In this document: positions 45,735-54,654 of the stretch, piece by piece | How positions within the stretch are numbered: the first letter of the stretch is position 1 | Layout: every line of letters starts with the position of its first letter | Origin: ZC4RG30 sp963777735 | GTDB lineage: Bacteria > Pseudomonadota > Gammaproteobacteria > Steroidobacterales > Steroidobacteraceae | Direction: 5' to 3' | Assembly (NCBI GenBank): GCA_963777735.1 | Contig: CAVZRQ010000005.1 | Location: 496,001 to 560,000 of the forward strand | Length of the DNA: 64,000 bases | Made by a program: the position numbers and the translations under genes | Notes under the pieces: generated by a model | Told to the model about the DNA's origin: nothing | Databases searched by the model: none | Seen by the model: only the letters and a program-made list of their open reading frames with translations

Positions 45735-46145
45735 TCACCGCGCCCAGAAGTTCAGTTCGAGCTTCAGGCCATTGGGGTCGCTCAGGAAGATCTGCCGCAG
45801 GCCGATCGCCAGCGAATCATGCGGGTGATGGTCGAGTCCGCGCTGTCGCAGCCGCTCTACGAATGACTCATATCCCCCCATGGGGCCATTGAAGGCCACG
45901 TGGTCGAGCGGGCCTGTTCCCGGGGCAGGTACCGTCACTGGAATCCCCAGCCTGTTGCTGTGGGCCGTGTAACTGTCCCAGTCGGCGATATGGATCGCCG
46001 CGACTTCACCCAGATACAACCAGTGGCCCAGGAAGCCCAGATCGGGCCGGAATCCCTCCTGAAAGGCCAGCACGTCGCGATAGAAATCGCGGGTGGCGTC
46101 CACATCGTGGGTCATGACCAGAAAGTGATCGAGTCTGGAAAGCAT
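45735..46145 (-). CDS. VOC (glyoxalase/bleomycin-resistance) family protein
   Basis: 136 residues from the ATG at 46145 (MLSRLDHFLVMTHDVDATRDFYRDVL). It holds two beta-alpha-beta-beta-beta units with the usual metal ligands: His in LDHFLV, His in GPLDHVAFNG and Glu in GLKLELNFW. VOC proteins include extradiol dioxygenases, glyoxalases and isomerases. At this small size a ring-cleavage role is less likely than a glyoxalase or isomerase-like one. It is divergent from the cytochrome-PQQ gene and may share its promoter region. Confidence 0.85.
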   Translation of the reverse strand: MLSRLDHFLVMTHDVDATRDFYRDVLAFQEGFRPDLGFLGHWLYLGEVAAIHIADWDSYTAHSNRLGIPVTVPAPGTGPLDHVAFNGPMGGYESFVERLRQRGLDHHPHDSLAIGLRQIFLSDPNGLKLELNFWAR

Positions 46146-46233
46146 GGGCACTCCGGGCAAAACGGCCGCTACTGCGCACATAATGCGGCAAATGGACGCG
46201 CGCCAGAAGCGCGGCAATAACGGGGGGAGTGAA

Positions 46234-48141
46234 ATGCGCCAAACAGGATTCTGTGCGGCTGTGGCATTGGTGGTTGCAGTGCTCCAGACAGCGGCCATTC
46301 AGGGTGGTGAGGCAGCCGCCGCGGCAGGCGCAGCTCCTGATGCAACGCATCCGGGCAAGCTGCATTACGAAAAGCTCTGCGCTTCCTGCCACGACAAGCC
46401 TGATGTAAGCCGCGCGGTGCCTTTCGCTCAGCTGCGCAGCATGCGCCTCGGCAATCTGTTTTTCGCCATGACCGACGGAAAGATGAAGGCGCAATCCGCT
46501 TCGCTTTCAGAGCGGCAACGCGGCGAGCTGGTCGACTACATTGCTGGCCGGCAGCAGATCGACGAACGCTGGGTCGACTCCATGCGCTGCGCGCGCACAG
46601 CGGGGAAGCCCGCACGGGCATCTGGTGCAGCGACGGTAACCGGTTTTGGCTTCACGCCTGACAACCACCGCCGTCTGACTCGCGAGCAGGCGGGCATTGC
46701 CACTGCCGACCTGCCGGAGTTCGAGCTCGCCTGGGCGCTGGCGTTTCCACGAGCCAGCACGATGCGGGCACAAGCCGCGGTCGTGGGAAACATGCTGTAT
46801 CTGCCGGTGGGCGACGAAGCAAGGCTCTTCGCCATCGATGTCAGTGGCGACAAACCCTGTTTCCAGTGGGTGTATGCCAGCAACACGCCACTGCGAACCG
46901 GTGCCGCCTACGGGGTGCTTTCATCGGGCCGCGCCGTGCTGGCGTTTGCCGATCTTGCGACCTGGGTGCATCTGGTCGACGCCCGCACCGGCAAACTGAT
47001 CTGGAAGAAGCAGGTCGGACGCTGGGACTATTCGAACACCACTGGCACGCCGCAGATCGTCGGTGACCGGGTGTACATGCCGGTGTCTGCCTCCGAAATC
47101 AATTTCGGCGGGGAAGACAGCCACGAGTGCTGCAAGACACATGGCATGGTCGCGGCACTGGATGCACGCAACGGCCGCATGTTGTGGCGCTACGAAACGA
47201 TGCCGGATGCCAGGCCCGTGCGGGATCGCGGCGACGGCAAGATGCTCTGGGGCCCATCGGGCGCGCCGATCTGGACTTCACCCGTGGTGGATGCCGCTCG
47301 TGGGCTGATCTATGTCGGCACCGGTGAGGCCACCTCGGCTCCTGCAGCAGACACCACCGATTCCATTCTGGCGCTGGACATGAAGACGGGCAGGCTGCGC
47401 TGGAAATTCCAGGCGACCTCGGATGACATCTTCCTGACCAGCTGCCTGCGCCGGCCGGAGGGCCTCAATTGTCCGCGCGAAGGCCGCATGCTCGATGTGG
47501 ATTTTGGCGCATCACCGGTACTCGCGAAACTGGCGGATGGCCGCGAGGTGCTGCTGGCCGGACAGAAGTCCGGCACGTTGTGGGCTCTTGATCCGGATAG
47601 CGGCAAGCTGTTGTGGAGCCGCGAGTTCGGCAAGGGTTCACCGCTGGGTGGCATCCACTGGGGTTTGGCGTTCGACGGGCAACGGGTGTTCGTGCCCATC
47701 CACAAGTTTCCCGGCGCCGATGGCAGCGATCCAAACCAGACGCCAGGCTTGCATGCAGTCGATGTGGCCACTGGGCAGGTGCAGTGGAGCTTTACCTCGA
47801 CCGCGGACTGCAGCGGCGACCGGCCCATCAGGGTTCCGACCTGTGCGGCGAACACCGGCCTTACCGGGGCGCCTTCCGTAATTGATGGTGCAGTGGTTGA
47901 GGGAAGTGCAGATGGCTGGTTGCGTGCGTTTGATGCAGCGAGTGGCAGATTGCTGTGGAGCTTCGATACCGCGCGGCCCTATTCAGGAATCAATGGCGTG
48001 GCTGGCCATGGTGGTGCGATCGACAATGCATCGATCATCGCCGCCAATGGGCAACTGTTCGTCAATTCCGGCTACGCCATCATCGGTGGGCAGCGTGCCG
48101 GCAATGTATTCCTCGCATTCCGGCGCAAGCGCAGTCCCTGA
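46234..48141 (+). CDS. Cytochrome c-PQQ dehydrogenase, polyvinyl-alcohol-dehydrogenase-like
   Basis: 635 residues from an ATG after GGGGGGAG. A signal peptide is followed by an N-terminal cytochrome c domain with haem motif C49-A-S-C52-H53 and a Met-rich distal region. An eight-bladed PQQ beta-propeller then follows, with repeated ALDARNGRMLWR, ALDMKTGRLRWKF, ALDPDSGKLLWS and AFDAASGRLLWSF blades. The blade DSHECCKTHGMVAAL contains a vicinal Cys-Cys pair, as in quinohaemoprotein alcohol dehydrogenases and PVA dehydrogenases. Expected role: periplasmic oxidation of an alcohol or secondary alcohol with electrons passed to the chain. Substrate unknown. Confidence 0.86.
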   Translation: MRQTGFCAAVALVVAVLQTAAIQGGEAAAAAGAAPDATHPGKLHYEKLCASCHDKPDVSRAVPFAQLRSMRLGNLFFAMTDGKMKAQSASLSERQRGELVDYIAGRQQIDERWVDSMRCARTAGKPARASGAATVTGFGFTPDNHRRLTREQAGIATADLPEFELAWALAFPRASTMRAQAAVVGNMLYLPVGDEARLFAIDVSGDKPCFQWVYASNTPLRTGAAYGVLSSGRAVLAFADLATWVHLVDARTGKLIWKKQVGRWDYSNTTGTPQIVGDRVYMPVSASEINFGGEDSHECCKTHGMVAALDARNGRMLWRYETMPDARPVRDRGDGKMLWGPSGAPIWTSPVVDAARGLIYVGTGEATSAPAADTTDSILALDMKTGRLRWKFQATSDDIFLTSCLRRPEGLNCPREGRMLDVDFGASPVLAKLADGREVLLAGQKSGTLWALDPDSGKLLWSREFGKGSPLGGIHWGLAFDGQRVFVPIHKFPGADGSDPNQTPGLHAVDVATGQVQWSFTSTADCSGDRPIRVPTCAANTGLTGAPSVIDGAVVEGSADGWLRAFDAASGRLLWSFDTARPYSGINGVAGHGGAIDNASIIAANGQLFVNSGYAIIGGQRAGNVFLAFRRKRSP

Positions 48142-48273
48142 CATCGCGAATCATTGAACTGGAACCAGTCTCAATCTCAGCTGCATTAAGGCACTTCATG
48201 CAGTGACCGCTGCTTCGTCTGCGTGCCTGCATGCGTGTATTCTTTGGATTCAACTGCATGCTGGAGACTGTTC

Positions 48274-49731
48274 ATGACCAAGCCATTTCCGAAATCGCCA
48301 ACCTTCCTGACAATCGACGAACCCTTCCGTTTTGAAGGTGAGTTGTTTGACCTCGAAGTGGAGGGCGAGATACCGGCGGCTCTGGATGGCACTTTCTACC
48401 GGGTTGGCCCGGACCAGCAGTTTCCGCCCAGGATGGGCGACGCCAACCCCTTCAATGGCGACGGCATCGTGACGGCCTTCCGGTTCAAGGGCGGTCATGT
48501 CGACATGCAGCACAAATACGTGCGCACGCATCGCTTCAATGCCGAGCGCGCCGCGCGCCGCGGTCTGTTTGGAGACTACCGCAATCCCTTTACCGATGAT
48601 CCCAGCGTAAAGGGTGTGCAACGCACCGTATCCAACACCAACGTCGTGCCGCATGCCGGCATGCTGCTGGCCATGAAGGAGGATGGGCCGCCTTACGCGA
48701 TGGATCCCCATACGCTCGAAACCAGGCAGCTATGGGACTGGAATGGACAGATGACGGCGACCACGTTTACGGCGCACCCGAAGATCGACCCGAGTACCGG
48801 GGATCTGGTGGGGTATGCGTACGCGGCCAAGGGTGAGGCAAGCCCGGACATGGCCTTCTATACCTTCGACAAGAATGGCCGCAAGACACGCGAGATCTGG
48901 TTCCAGGGCCCGCATGCGTCGATGATTCACGATTGCGGCATCAGCGAGAACTACATCGTGCTGCCGATGATTCCGCAGCTCATGGACCTGGAACGCATCA
49001 AGCGCGGTGGCATCCTGTTCCAGTGGGAAGCGAAGGTGGATCAGGTCTACGTGGTGATTCCACGCAATGGGGAAGCCAGGGACATCCGCTACTTCCGCGC
49101 TCCGAACGGATTCCCTGGGCATGTGATCAATGCGTTCGACGAAGGTGGCAAGGTCTATCTCGACCTGCCGGTGGTGAACGACAACGTGTTCTGGTTCTTC
49201 CCCGATGCCAACGGGAAGGTTCCCGCGCCGTCCACGTTGAGTACGAAGGTCATGCGCTGGTGTTTCGACATGAACTCGAAGAGCGACACCCCGACCACCA
49301 CGGTCATTGCTGAAATGGCAGCAGAGTTTCCGCACGTGGATGATCGCTATGTGGGCCGACCCTATCGTTACGCGTTCATGCAGGCCACCGATCCCACCAA
49401 GCCCTATAACGCGGAGAAGGCCGGGCCGATCATGGGTTTCTTCTTCAATACGTTCCTGACGATGGATATGACCACCGGCAAGAGCAAATGCTGGTTTGCG
49501 GGTGAAACCTCAAGCACCCAGGAGCCTGTGTTCGTTCCCCGCAGTGCCACAGCGCCGGAAGGCGATGGCTATGTGATGGGTGTCGTGAACCGGCGCGCCG
49601 AGCATCGCAGCGATCTCGTGATCCTGGATGCGCAGCGCATGGACGAGGGGCCGGTCGCCACCATCAAGCTGCCGGTGCGATTGAAATACGGCATTCACGG
49701 CAACTGGGTTCCGGCGGGAACCTTTGGCTAA
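48274..49731 (+). CDS. Carotenoid/lignostilbene dioxygenase family protein, cytoplasmic
   Basis: 485 residues. The ATG at 48274 follows GGAG and gives MTKPFPKSPTFLTIDEPF; no signal peptide. It is the same RPE65 fold as the product at 38281, with iron ligands His168 (TAHPKID), His219 (MIHDCG), His283 (GHVINAF) and His475 (GIHGNW). Bacterial members near aromatic genes are usually lignostilbene or isoeugenol-type dioxygenases, which split a C=C bond next to a phenol to aldehydes. Paired with LigAB downstream, such a role is plausible, but specificity cannot be read from the sequence. Confidence 0.9.
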   Translation: MTKPFPKSPTFLTIDEPFRFEGELFDLEVEGEIPAALDGTFYRVGPDQQFPPRMGDANPFNGDGIVTAFRFKGGHVDMQHKYVRTHRFNAERAARRGLFGDYRNPFTDDPSVKGVQRTVSNTNVVPHAGMLLAMKEDGPPYAMDPHTLETRQLWDWNGQMTATTFTAHPKIDPSTGDLVGYAYAAKGEASPDMAFYTFDKNGRKTREIWFQGPHASMIHDCGISENYIVLPMIPQLMDLERIKRGGILFQWEAKVDQVYVVIPRNGEARDIRYFRAPNGFPGHVINAFDEGGKVYLDLPVVNDNVFWFFPDANGKVPAPSTLSTKVMRWCFDMNSKSDTPTTTVIAEMAAEFPHVDDRYVGRPYRYAFMQATDPTKPYNAEKAGPIMGFFFNTFLTMDMTTGKSKCWFAGETSSTQEPVFVPRSATAPEGDGYVMGVVNRRAEHRSDLVILDAQRMDEGPVATIKLPVRLKYGIHGNWVPAGTFG

Positions 49732-49757
49732 TTGCGTGCAGGGCGCTGTCGACCGTC

Positions 49758-50468
49758 CTATCGCCAGGGGATCTTGCTGTCGTTGCCATCGCGGTGCTGG
49801 TCCCACAGATCCTGTTCGCAGATGTATTCCGATACTTCCGCGTCGCGCGCCCATTTGTAGACCATCCGGAAGGTCACTGGCTTGCTGTACACGACGGGAT
49901 CGGTGACCGTCACTTCGTCGATGAGCTGCTTGCCATGTTGCCCACCTTCCTGCAGCGAGAGTCGCTCGACGATGCGCATGGAGGGGCTGGCCTGAAAGCG
50001 GCTGCCTTCATGCTGCGGCAGGATATGCGTGGTTTCCACCACGAGTTGCGAGCCTTCCCAGTGTCCCCGGGAGTAGCCGGTGTGTGTGGGGAGGCGGTCT
50101 CCAGGTGGTGGCGCATTCATGTGAATCCGCCGAACCTGCCCGAATACTTCCGTCAGTACCAGGATCTGCTGAGGGGTGGCAATGATCTCGAAAGGATACT
50201 GCGTGATCGTCGACACGATCTGCGGCAGCAGGTAGGGCGTGCAGGAGATGTATTCGTCGTCCCGAGTGAGGTCGATGGGCGCGTAAGCCTCGTTCCAGCG
50301 TGCCCGGGCAGCGGCAGCCGCCGGGGTGTACGAGGGCTGGGCCGGCCATCGCCCGGTCTCCTTCGAATTGGGCAGCCATACACCAGAGAAATCCGGTTTC
50401 GGCGCGTCCGCGGCCACAGCTGTCATGGCGAGCACGGCACCCATCAAGGTCATCGCCAACCGCTTCAT
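49758..50468 (-). CDS. Secreted G-x-W family protein, copy A (uncharacterised)
   Basis: 236 residues from the ATG at 50468, which opens a signal peptide (RLAMTLMGAVLAMTAVAAD). The mature protein starts KPDFSGVWLPN. Shared family blocks follow: ISCTPYLLPQIVSTITQYPFEII, then HMNAPPPGDRLPTH, SRGHWEGSQLVVETTHI, and MRIVERLSLQE. The C-terminus has VFRMVYK-like strands and CEQDLW. It is a paralogue of the next gene and of the product at 58114. Its start overlaps the stop of the next gene on this strand (ATGA). No enzyme motif is recognised; a small beta-barrel is a guess. Confidence 0.8.
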   Translation of the reverse strand: MKRLAMTLMGAVLAMTAVAADAPKPDFSGVWLPNSKETGRWPAQPSYTPAAAAARARWNEAYAPIDLTRDDEYISCTPYLLPQIVSTITQYPFEIIATPQQILVLTEVFGQVRRIHMNAPPPGDRLPTHTGYSRGHWEGSQLVVETTHILPQHEGSRFQASPSMRIVERLSLQEGGQHGKQLIDEVTVTDPVVYSKPVTFRMVYKWARDAEVSEYICEQDLWDQHRDGNDSKIPWR

Positions 50469-51211
50469 CGTGTGCTCGCCTTTGCGCGGGCGTCCTGCGC
50501 ATGTTCCTGCAACCGATCGCGCCAGAGTTTGTCGATCCACTTGCGTGCCACGCAACTGCCTTCCGTCAGGTTTGCCTGGGGCGCGCGAACAAAATAGCGG
50601 CGGGTGCGCAACGGCTCGAGATAGGCAGCGGGATCGTGCAGTTCCATTTCGTTGATCAGGACCGTTCCGTAGCGAGGTTCATCCACGACGCGCAGGCGCT
50701 CCACCACCCGCAACTGTTCACTGTGCGGGAGTCCCTGGCCACTGATGATCGAATCCTCCCGCAGGCCGGTGGTTTCGATGACCAGTGTCGAACCGTCCCA
50801 GCGGCCACGGGAGGTGCCGAACCAGGAAGGGTCCGGCGCTTCCACGGGCGCGCCGCCCTGAAGGGGAACGCGGCGGACCTCGGTGTTGGAAAGATCGGGC
50901 TGAAGAATCATCACGATGCGCTGCGCGGTTTGCACGATCTGCAATGGGTATTGCGTCTGCAGCATGTTCCGCGGTGTGCCAAAGGGCATGCAGAAGCTGG
51001 TCGGGTCGTGAATCGCCGGATCGAACTTCTCCATGAAACTGCGGGCACCTGCCGCAAGCGGCAGCTTTTCCGGCCAGGGTTCGGCGCGTTGCGCGTCGGG
51101 CAACCAGACGCCGGTGAAATCCGGGCGATTGGCGTTTGATTCGGCTGCTGCAACACCGAAAGTCGACAGCACCAGCGTGCAGGCAACCAATGCGCGTGTG
51201 CAGTACTTCAC
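50465..51211 (-). CDS. Secreted G-x-W family protein, copy B (uncharacterised)
   Basis: 248 residues. Signal peptide (LVACTLVLSTFGVAAAE), then RPDFTGVWLPD. It shares with copy A the blocks SFCMPFGTPRNMLQTQYPLQIVQT, RVPLQGGAPVEAPDPSW, SRGRWDGSTLVIETTGL and LRVVERLRVVDE, and ends with CVARKW followed by a basic tail. Its ATG overlaps the DUF6152 stop and its TGA overlaps copy A, so DUF6152-B-A is a tight operon. Function unknown. Confidence 0.8.
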   Translation of the reverse strand: MKYCTRALVACTLVLSTFGVAAAESNANRPDFTGVWLPDAQRAEPWPEKLPLAAGARSFMEKFDPAIHDPTSFCMPFGTPRNMLQTQYPLQIVQTAQRIVMILQPDLSNTEVRRVPLQGGAPVEAPDPSWFGTSRGRWDGSTLVIETTGLREDSIISGQGLPHSEQLRVVERLRVVDEPRYGTVLINEMELHDPAAYLEPLRTRRYFVRAPQANLTEGSCVARKWIDKLWRDRLQEHAQDARAKASTR

Positions 51212-51588
51212 TGGATTGAATCCCAGTTCCAGGTTCGGCCATTCGCGAAGGTGATCTGTGTCAGGTACATGAGTGTCGGGTCGGTCCGGTCGGGGTTGCC
51301 AGTCAGGGTGACCTGGTCGCCGGGTTTGAGATCTTCTTTCGTCCAGTTGCTGCGCTTCATCACGGTCGCGGCGACGGTGAAGATCTTGTAGCTCCGCGGC
51401 GCGGCGCCTTCGACCTGAACTTCGATATCAATGTGGGAGTGCGGATTCGTCAACCGGAAGAAGACGACCTTTCCCGTGATCGTGACCTTCTTGGTGTTGT
51501 CGAAGTTCGCGGTCGAGTGATGGGGCAGCGCGGGGGAGGCACCGCCCAGCGCAATCAGTGAGAGGCAGGCAAACAGCAGCGTTCGCAT
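51208..51588 (-). CDS. DUF6152-family secreted protein
   Basis: 126 residues with signal peptide (LLFACLSLIALGGASPALP). The mature N-terminus HHSTANFD is followed by KKVTITGKVVFFRLTNPHSHIDIEV and GDQVTLTGNPDRTDPTLMYLTQITFANGR, the pattern of DUF6152 (an OB-like small beta protein). It is the first gene of the set with two G-x-W proteins. No function is established for the family; the two histidines after the signal peptide could bind metal. Confidence 0.85.
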   Translation of the reverse strand: MRTLLFACLSLIALGGASPALPHHSTANFDNTKKVTITGKVVFFRLTNPHSHIDIEVQVEGAAPRSYKIFTVAATVMKRSNWTKEDLKPGDQVTLTGNPDRTDPTLMYLTQITFANGRTWNWDSIQ

Positions 51589-51601
51589 CGGTGGACTTCC
51601 T

Positions 51602-52318
51602 TCAGGATTCGAGCCAGGCGAGCAGGGCAGTAGTGATGGCCTCCGGCCTCTCCATGGTACTCATGTGCCCGCAATCGGGCACGTCCACCAGGTGACTTGC
51701 CGGGATGCGCCGTGCCATCTCCTGATGGCGGCTGAGCGGGCTCCATGTGTCTTCATGCCCGCAGAGCACCAGGGTTGGTACACGCAGAGTGGCGAGCAGT
51801 TCAGTGCGATCAGGCCGCGCGAGCAATGCACGGATCTGGGCGTCGAACTGCGCAACGCTGGCGCGCGCGATCATCGCGTGGATGGCGTTCATCAGGGGCA
51901 GGTCGGTGAGACGTGCGGGGTGCACCATGCCGCGCGCCCAGTCTCTGGCCATCACCAGCATGCCATCGCGCTGGGCGATTTCGAGCAGGCGATAACGTCC
52001 GGCCCGCTCGCGCTCCCCGGCCTCACCCGGTGCCAATGCTTCGTAGCCAGTGTCGAGCAAGGCAAGGCGAGTTACTCGTTCTGGTGCCCGCGCGAGCACT
52101 TCGAGTGCCACGCGGCCGCCCATGGAATGTCCGGCCAATGCGAACAAAGGTGGTGCAGAATCGAGGATGCGTTCGGCCATCGCGCCGAGCGAATCGCTCA
52201 GCGCGTGTTCGGCGATCCGGATTTCCCGCCCGGCGCGCAATGTGGCGACCTGATGCGCCCAGACCGTTTCGTCGCACATCAGGCCGGGAACCAATACGAG
52301 TGGTGCGTTTTCTTTCAT
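51602..52318 (-). CDS. Alpha/beta-hydrolase
   Basis: 238 residues, no signal peptide. Alpha/beta-hydrolase fold with an oxyanion region (LVLVPGLMCDETVW), nucleophile Ser in the elbow GHSMGG (about residue 65), the acid Asp in CGHEDTWSP and the catalytic His in DCGHMSTMERPE. The group includes meta-cleavage-product hydrolases, enol-lactone hydrolases and general esterases. It lies four bases from the lysR stop, so it probably shares that transcript and belongs to the same regulon as ligAB. Confidence 0.9.
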   Translation of the reverse strand: MKENAPLVLVPGLMCDETVWAHQVATLRAGREIRIAEHALSDSLGAMAERILDSAPPLFALAGHSMGGRVALEVLARAPERVTRLALLDTGYEALAPGEAGERERAGRYRLLEIAQRDGMLVMARDWARGMVHPARLTDLPLMNAIHAMIARASVAQFDAQIRALLARPDRTELLATLRVPTLVLCGHEDTWSPLSRHQEMARRIPASHLVDVPDCGHMSTMERPEAITTALLAWLES

Positions 52319-52322
52319 GATT

Positions 52323-53231
52323 TCAGGCGCGATTCTGTACGGTGGGCAATGATTTCTCCAGCGCGTTTTTCAGCCATTCCAGCAGCGCCGTGATGCGGGC
52401 AAGCCGGGCACGATTCTGGGTCACGTGTGCACGGAACCAGGACCTGGGTAATGGGTACTCCAGCAGCAACTCAATCAGTTTCCCCTCGTCGATCGCGTTG
52501 CCCGAGACATAGCGCGGCAACATGGCGATGCCATTGCCCGCCAATGCGGCGGCGCGCAGGGTGAGGGTGTCGTCGGCAATCAGTCGCGGGCGCACGTCCA
52601 CCGCGAGCTGGCCCTGTTCACTGTCGAATCGCCACGCGGCGCCCAGTGGTTTGAAGAACAGGCCGTCGTGACCTTCCAGGTCGTGCGGCTGCAGCGGCGT
52701 ACCGCGCCGTTGCAGATACTCCGGCGATGCGCACAACACCTGTTCGAAAGGGTGCAGCGGCACGTCGAGCACGCCTTCGTAGCTGTTGGCCGCGTGGCCG
52801 GTGATGGCGAGATCAAATCCTTCTTCGGCCGGATTGACCGAGCGGTTCACCAGCGCCAGTTCCATCGTGATGTGTTCGTGTTCGGCCAGGAAACCGCTGA
52901 GCACATCCGACAGCACCAGCATGTGCAGCGTCGTCGGTACCATCATGCGGATGCGGCCTTCGAGCCGATCGCCAGTGCGGCGCAGGCCGGCGAGTGTGTC
53001 GTCGAGCTCCGCGATCAGGCTGCGGGCGCGACCCTGGAATTTCTCGCCGGCTTCGGTCAGGGAGACCTTGCGGGTGGAACGCTCGAACAACCGCATGCCC
53101 ACCGTGTGCTCGAGCTGGGTAACCCGTTTGGCGGCCACGGAGGGCACCACATTCAGCTGCCGGGCGGCCTCGGAGAAGCTCCCGAACCGGGCCACCGCCA
53201 GGAAAGACCGCAAATTGGCGACCATATCCAT
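52323..53231 (-). CDS. LysR-family transcriptional regulator
   Basis: 302 residues. The N-terminal winged helix (NLRSFLAVARFGSFSEAARQLNVVPSVAAKRVTQLEHTVGMRLFERSTRKVSLTEAG) and the C-terminal effector-binding domain are complete. It is divergent from ligAB with a 107-base gap, the classic layout for a LysR activator of a dioxygenase operon. A CTCA-N12-TGAG dyad lies directly before its own start. The inducer is unknown. Confidence 0.93.
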   Translation of the reverse strand: MDMVANLRSFLAVARFGSFSEAARQLNVVPSVAAKRVTQLEHTVGMRLFERSTRKVSLTEAGEKFQGRARSLIAELDDTLAGLRRTGDRLEGRIRMMVPTTLHMLVLSDVLSGFLAEHEHITMELALVNRSVNPAEEGFDLAITGHAANSYEGVLDVPLHPFEQVLCASPEYLQRRGTPLQPHDLEGHDGLFFKPLGAAWRFDSEQGQLAVDVRPRLIADDTLTLRAAALAGNGIAMLPRYVSGNAIDEGKLIELLLEYPLPRSWFRAHVTQNRARLARITALLEWLKNALEKSLPTVQNRA

Positions 53232-53238
53232 GATTTAT

Positions 53239-53258
53239 CTCAAAACGCAAAAACTGAG
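53239..53258. promoter_or_regulatory. LysR-type dyad between lysR and ligA
   Basis: CTCA (53239-53242) and TGAG (53255-53258) form a dyad separated by 12 bases, eight bases before the lysR start and 80 before ligA. The form fits the loose T-N11-A dyads bound by LysR proteins. Binding by the divergent regulator is inferred from position only. Confidence 0.45.
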
Positions 53259-53338
53259 CTCGTAATATGGTCCTAGTTGTTGCAGTTCGCAATGAATAAG
53301 ATGGGAACAAGCCCCGAAACCCACCCTGCAGGTGCGTC

Positions 53339-53725
53339 ATGACCAACACGGACTTCAGCGACATCCCCGGCACCTATGTGTTCGACGGCGACCGCGCCAT
53401 CCAGGGGCGCCACCTGAACCGCTTCTGCATGTCGCTCATGAGCCCCGCCAATCGCACCCGGTTCAAGGCCGACCAGCGCGCCTACCTCAACGAGTGGCCG
53501 ATGAGCGAAGCGCAGAAGCAGGCCGTCATCGCGCGCGACTTCGAAGCCTTGCTGGATCTCGGCGGCAACATCTTCTTCGTACTCAAGCTCGCCGCGCTGG
53601 ACGGCCGGGCGACGCAGTCCGTTTCGGCCATGTTCTCGGGCCAGTCGACAGAGGCGTATGCTGCGATGATGCGCAGCGGTGGACGTAGCCCCCAGGGTCT
53701 CAGGTCGATCTCCGGCGGGTTCTGA
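53339..53725 (+). CDS. Extradiol dioxygenase alpha subunit, LigA-like
   Basis: 128 residues, an all-helical small subunit of the LigAB (protocatechuate 4,5-dioxygenase) class. Family blocks: GTYVFDGDRAIQGRHLNRFCMSLMSPANRTRFKADQRAYLNEW, and EALLDLGGNIFFVLKLAALDG. It covers the active-site cleft of the beta subunit. Its TGA overlaps the ligB ATG, so the two are translationally coupled. The C-terminus ends SPQGLRSISGGF. Exact substrate (protocatechuate or a related catechol acid) cannot be decided. Confidence 0.9.
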   Translation: MTNTDFSDIPGTYVFDGDRAIQGRHLNRFCMSLMSPANRTRFKADQRAYLNEWPMSEAQKQAVIARDFEALLDLGGNIFFVLKLAALDGRATQSVSAMFSGQSTEAYAAMMRSGGRSPQGLRSISGGF

Positions 53726-54567
53726 TGGCCCGCATCACCGCTGGCATCGGCTCGAGCCATGTGCCTGCGATCGGCGCCGCCCTGGATCGCGGCGCCACAG
53801 ATCATCCTGACTGGGCACCGATCTTTGCCGGTTATGCATGGACGCAGCAGTGGCTGGCAGAACAGAAGCCTGATGTCGTCATTCTCGTCTACAACGATCA
53901 CGCTTCGGCGTTCTCACTCGATGTGGTGCCCACGTTCGCGCTGGGCTGCGCCGATTCGTTCACGCCTGCCGACGAAGGCTGGGGGCCTCGCCGCGTCCCG
54001 ATGGTGCAGGGCCATTCGAAGCTTGCCTGGCATATCGCCAATTGCCTTGTGCTCGAGGAATTCGATCTCACGCTGATGAACCAGATGGATGTGGACCACG
54101 GTCTCACGGTGCCACTGTCGCTGATGCTGGGGCAGCCAGAAGTGTGGCCGGTGAAGGTGATTCCGCTGGCCGTGAACGTCATCCAGTATCCAACGCCGAC
54201 GGCCAATCGTTGCTACCGACTGGGCGAGGCCATTGCACGCGCCGTGAAATCCTTCCCCGAGGATCTGAACGTGCAGGTGTGGGGCACCGGTGGCATGAGC
54301 CATCAGTTGTCTGGCAAGCGCGCCGGGCTCATCAACCGGGAATGGGACACCAGCTTCCTGGACCGGCTGACGTCAGATCCTGATGCGTTGCGCACCATGT
54401 CGCATGAAGAATATGTGCGGGAAGCCGGCTCCGAAGGCATGGAACTGATCATGTGGATGACCATGCGCGGTGCGCTCGGGAAGAATATCCGCGAGCTGCA
54501 CCGCTTCTATCATGTGCCGGCTTCCAACACGGCCGTCGGGCATGTGGTGTTCACACCCGGGGATTGA
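53725..54567 (+). CDS. Extradiol dioxygenase beta subunit, LigB-like
   Basis: 280 residues, the catalytic subunit with non-haem iron. Ligands by comparison with Sphingobium LigB: His12 (GSSHVPA), His59 (VYNDHASAF) and a Glu near residue 240 (SEGMELIMW). The second-shell base His near 194 lies in GTGGMSHQLSG. It would open a catechol-type ring next to a hydroxyl by the 4,5 (meta) route. No downstream pathway genes such as ligC, ligI or ligJ follow; the next gene is an unrelated exported protein, so the rest of the route is elsewhere. Confidence 0.92.
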   Translation: MARITAGIGSSHVPAIGAALDRGATDHPDWAPIFAGYAWTQQWLAEQKPDVVILVYNDHASAFSLDVVPTFALGCADSFTPADEGWGPRRVPMVQGHSKLAWHIANCLVLEEFDLTLMNQMDVDHGLTVPLSLMLGQPEVWPVKVIPLAVNVIQYPTPTANRCYRLGEAIARAVKSFPEDLNVQVWGTGGMSHQLSGKRAGLINREWDTSFLDRLTSDPDALRTMSHEEYVREAGSEGMELIMWMTMRGALGKNIRELHRFYHVPASNTAVGHVVFTPGD

Positions 54568-54654
54568 GAGGCCATTTGCCTCGCGGTCATGCAACCGCAA
54601 CATTGATGCAGTGAGATCGGGGCCCCGAAGTAGAACGAAAAAGGGCCATCCCCG

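Noticed and set aside
48142..48273. Short palindrome ACTGGAACCAGT upstream of the cytoplasmic oxygenase as a MarR site
   Set aside because: It lacks the TCAA-N4-TTGA core of the operator pair at 38213 and has only five-base arms, so it is not a supported site.
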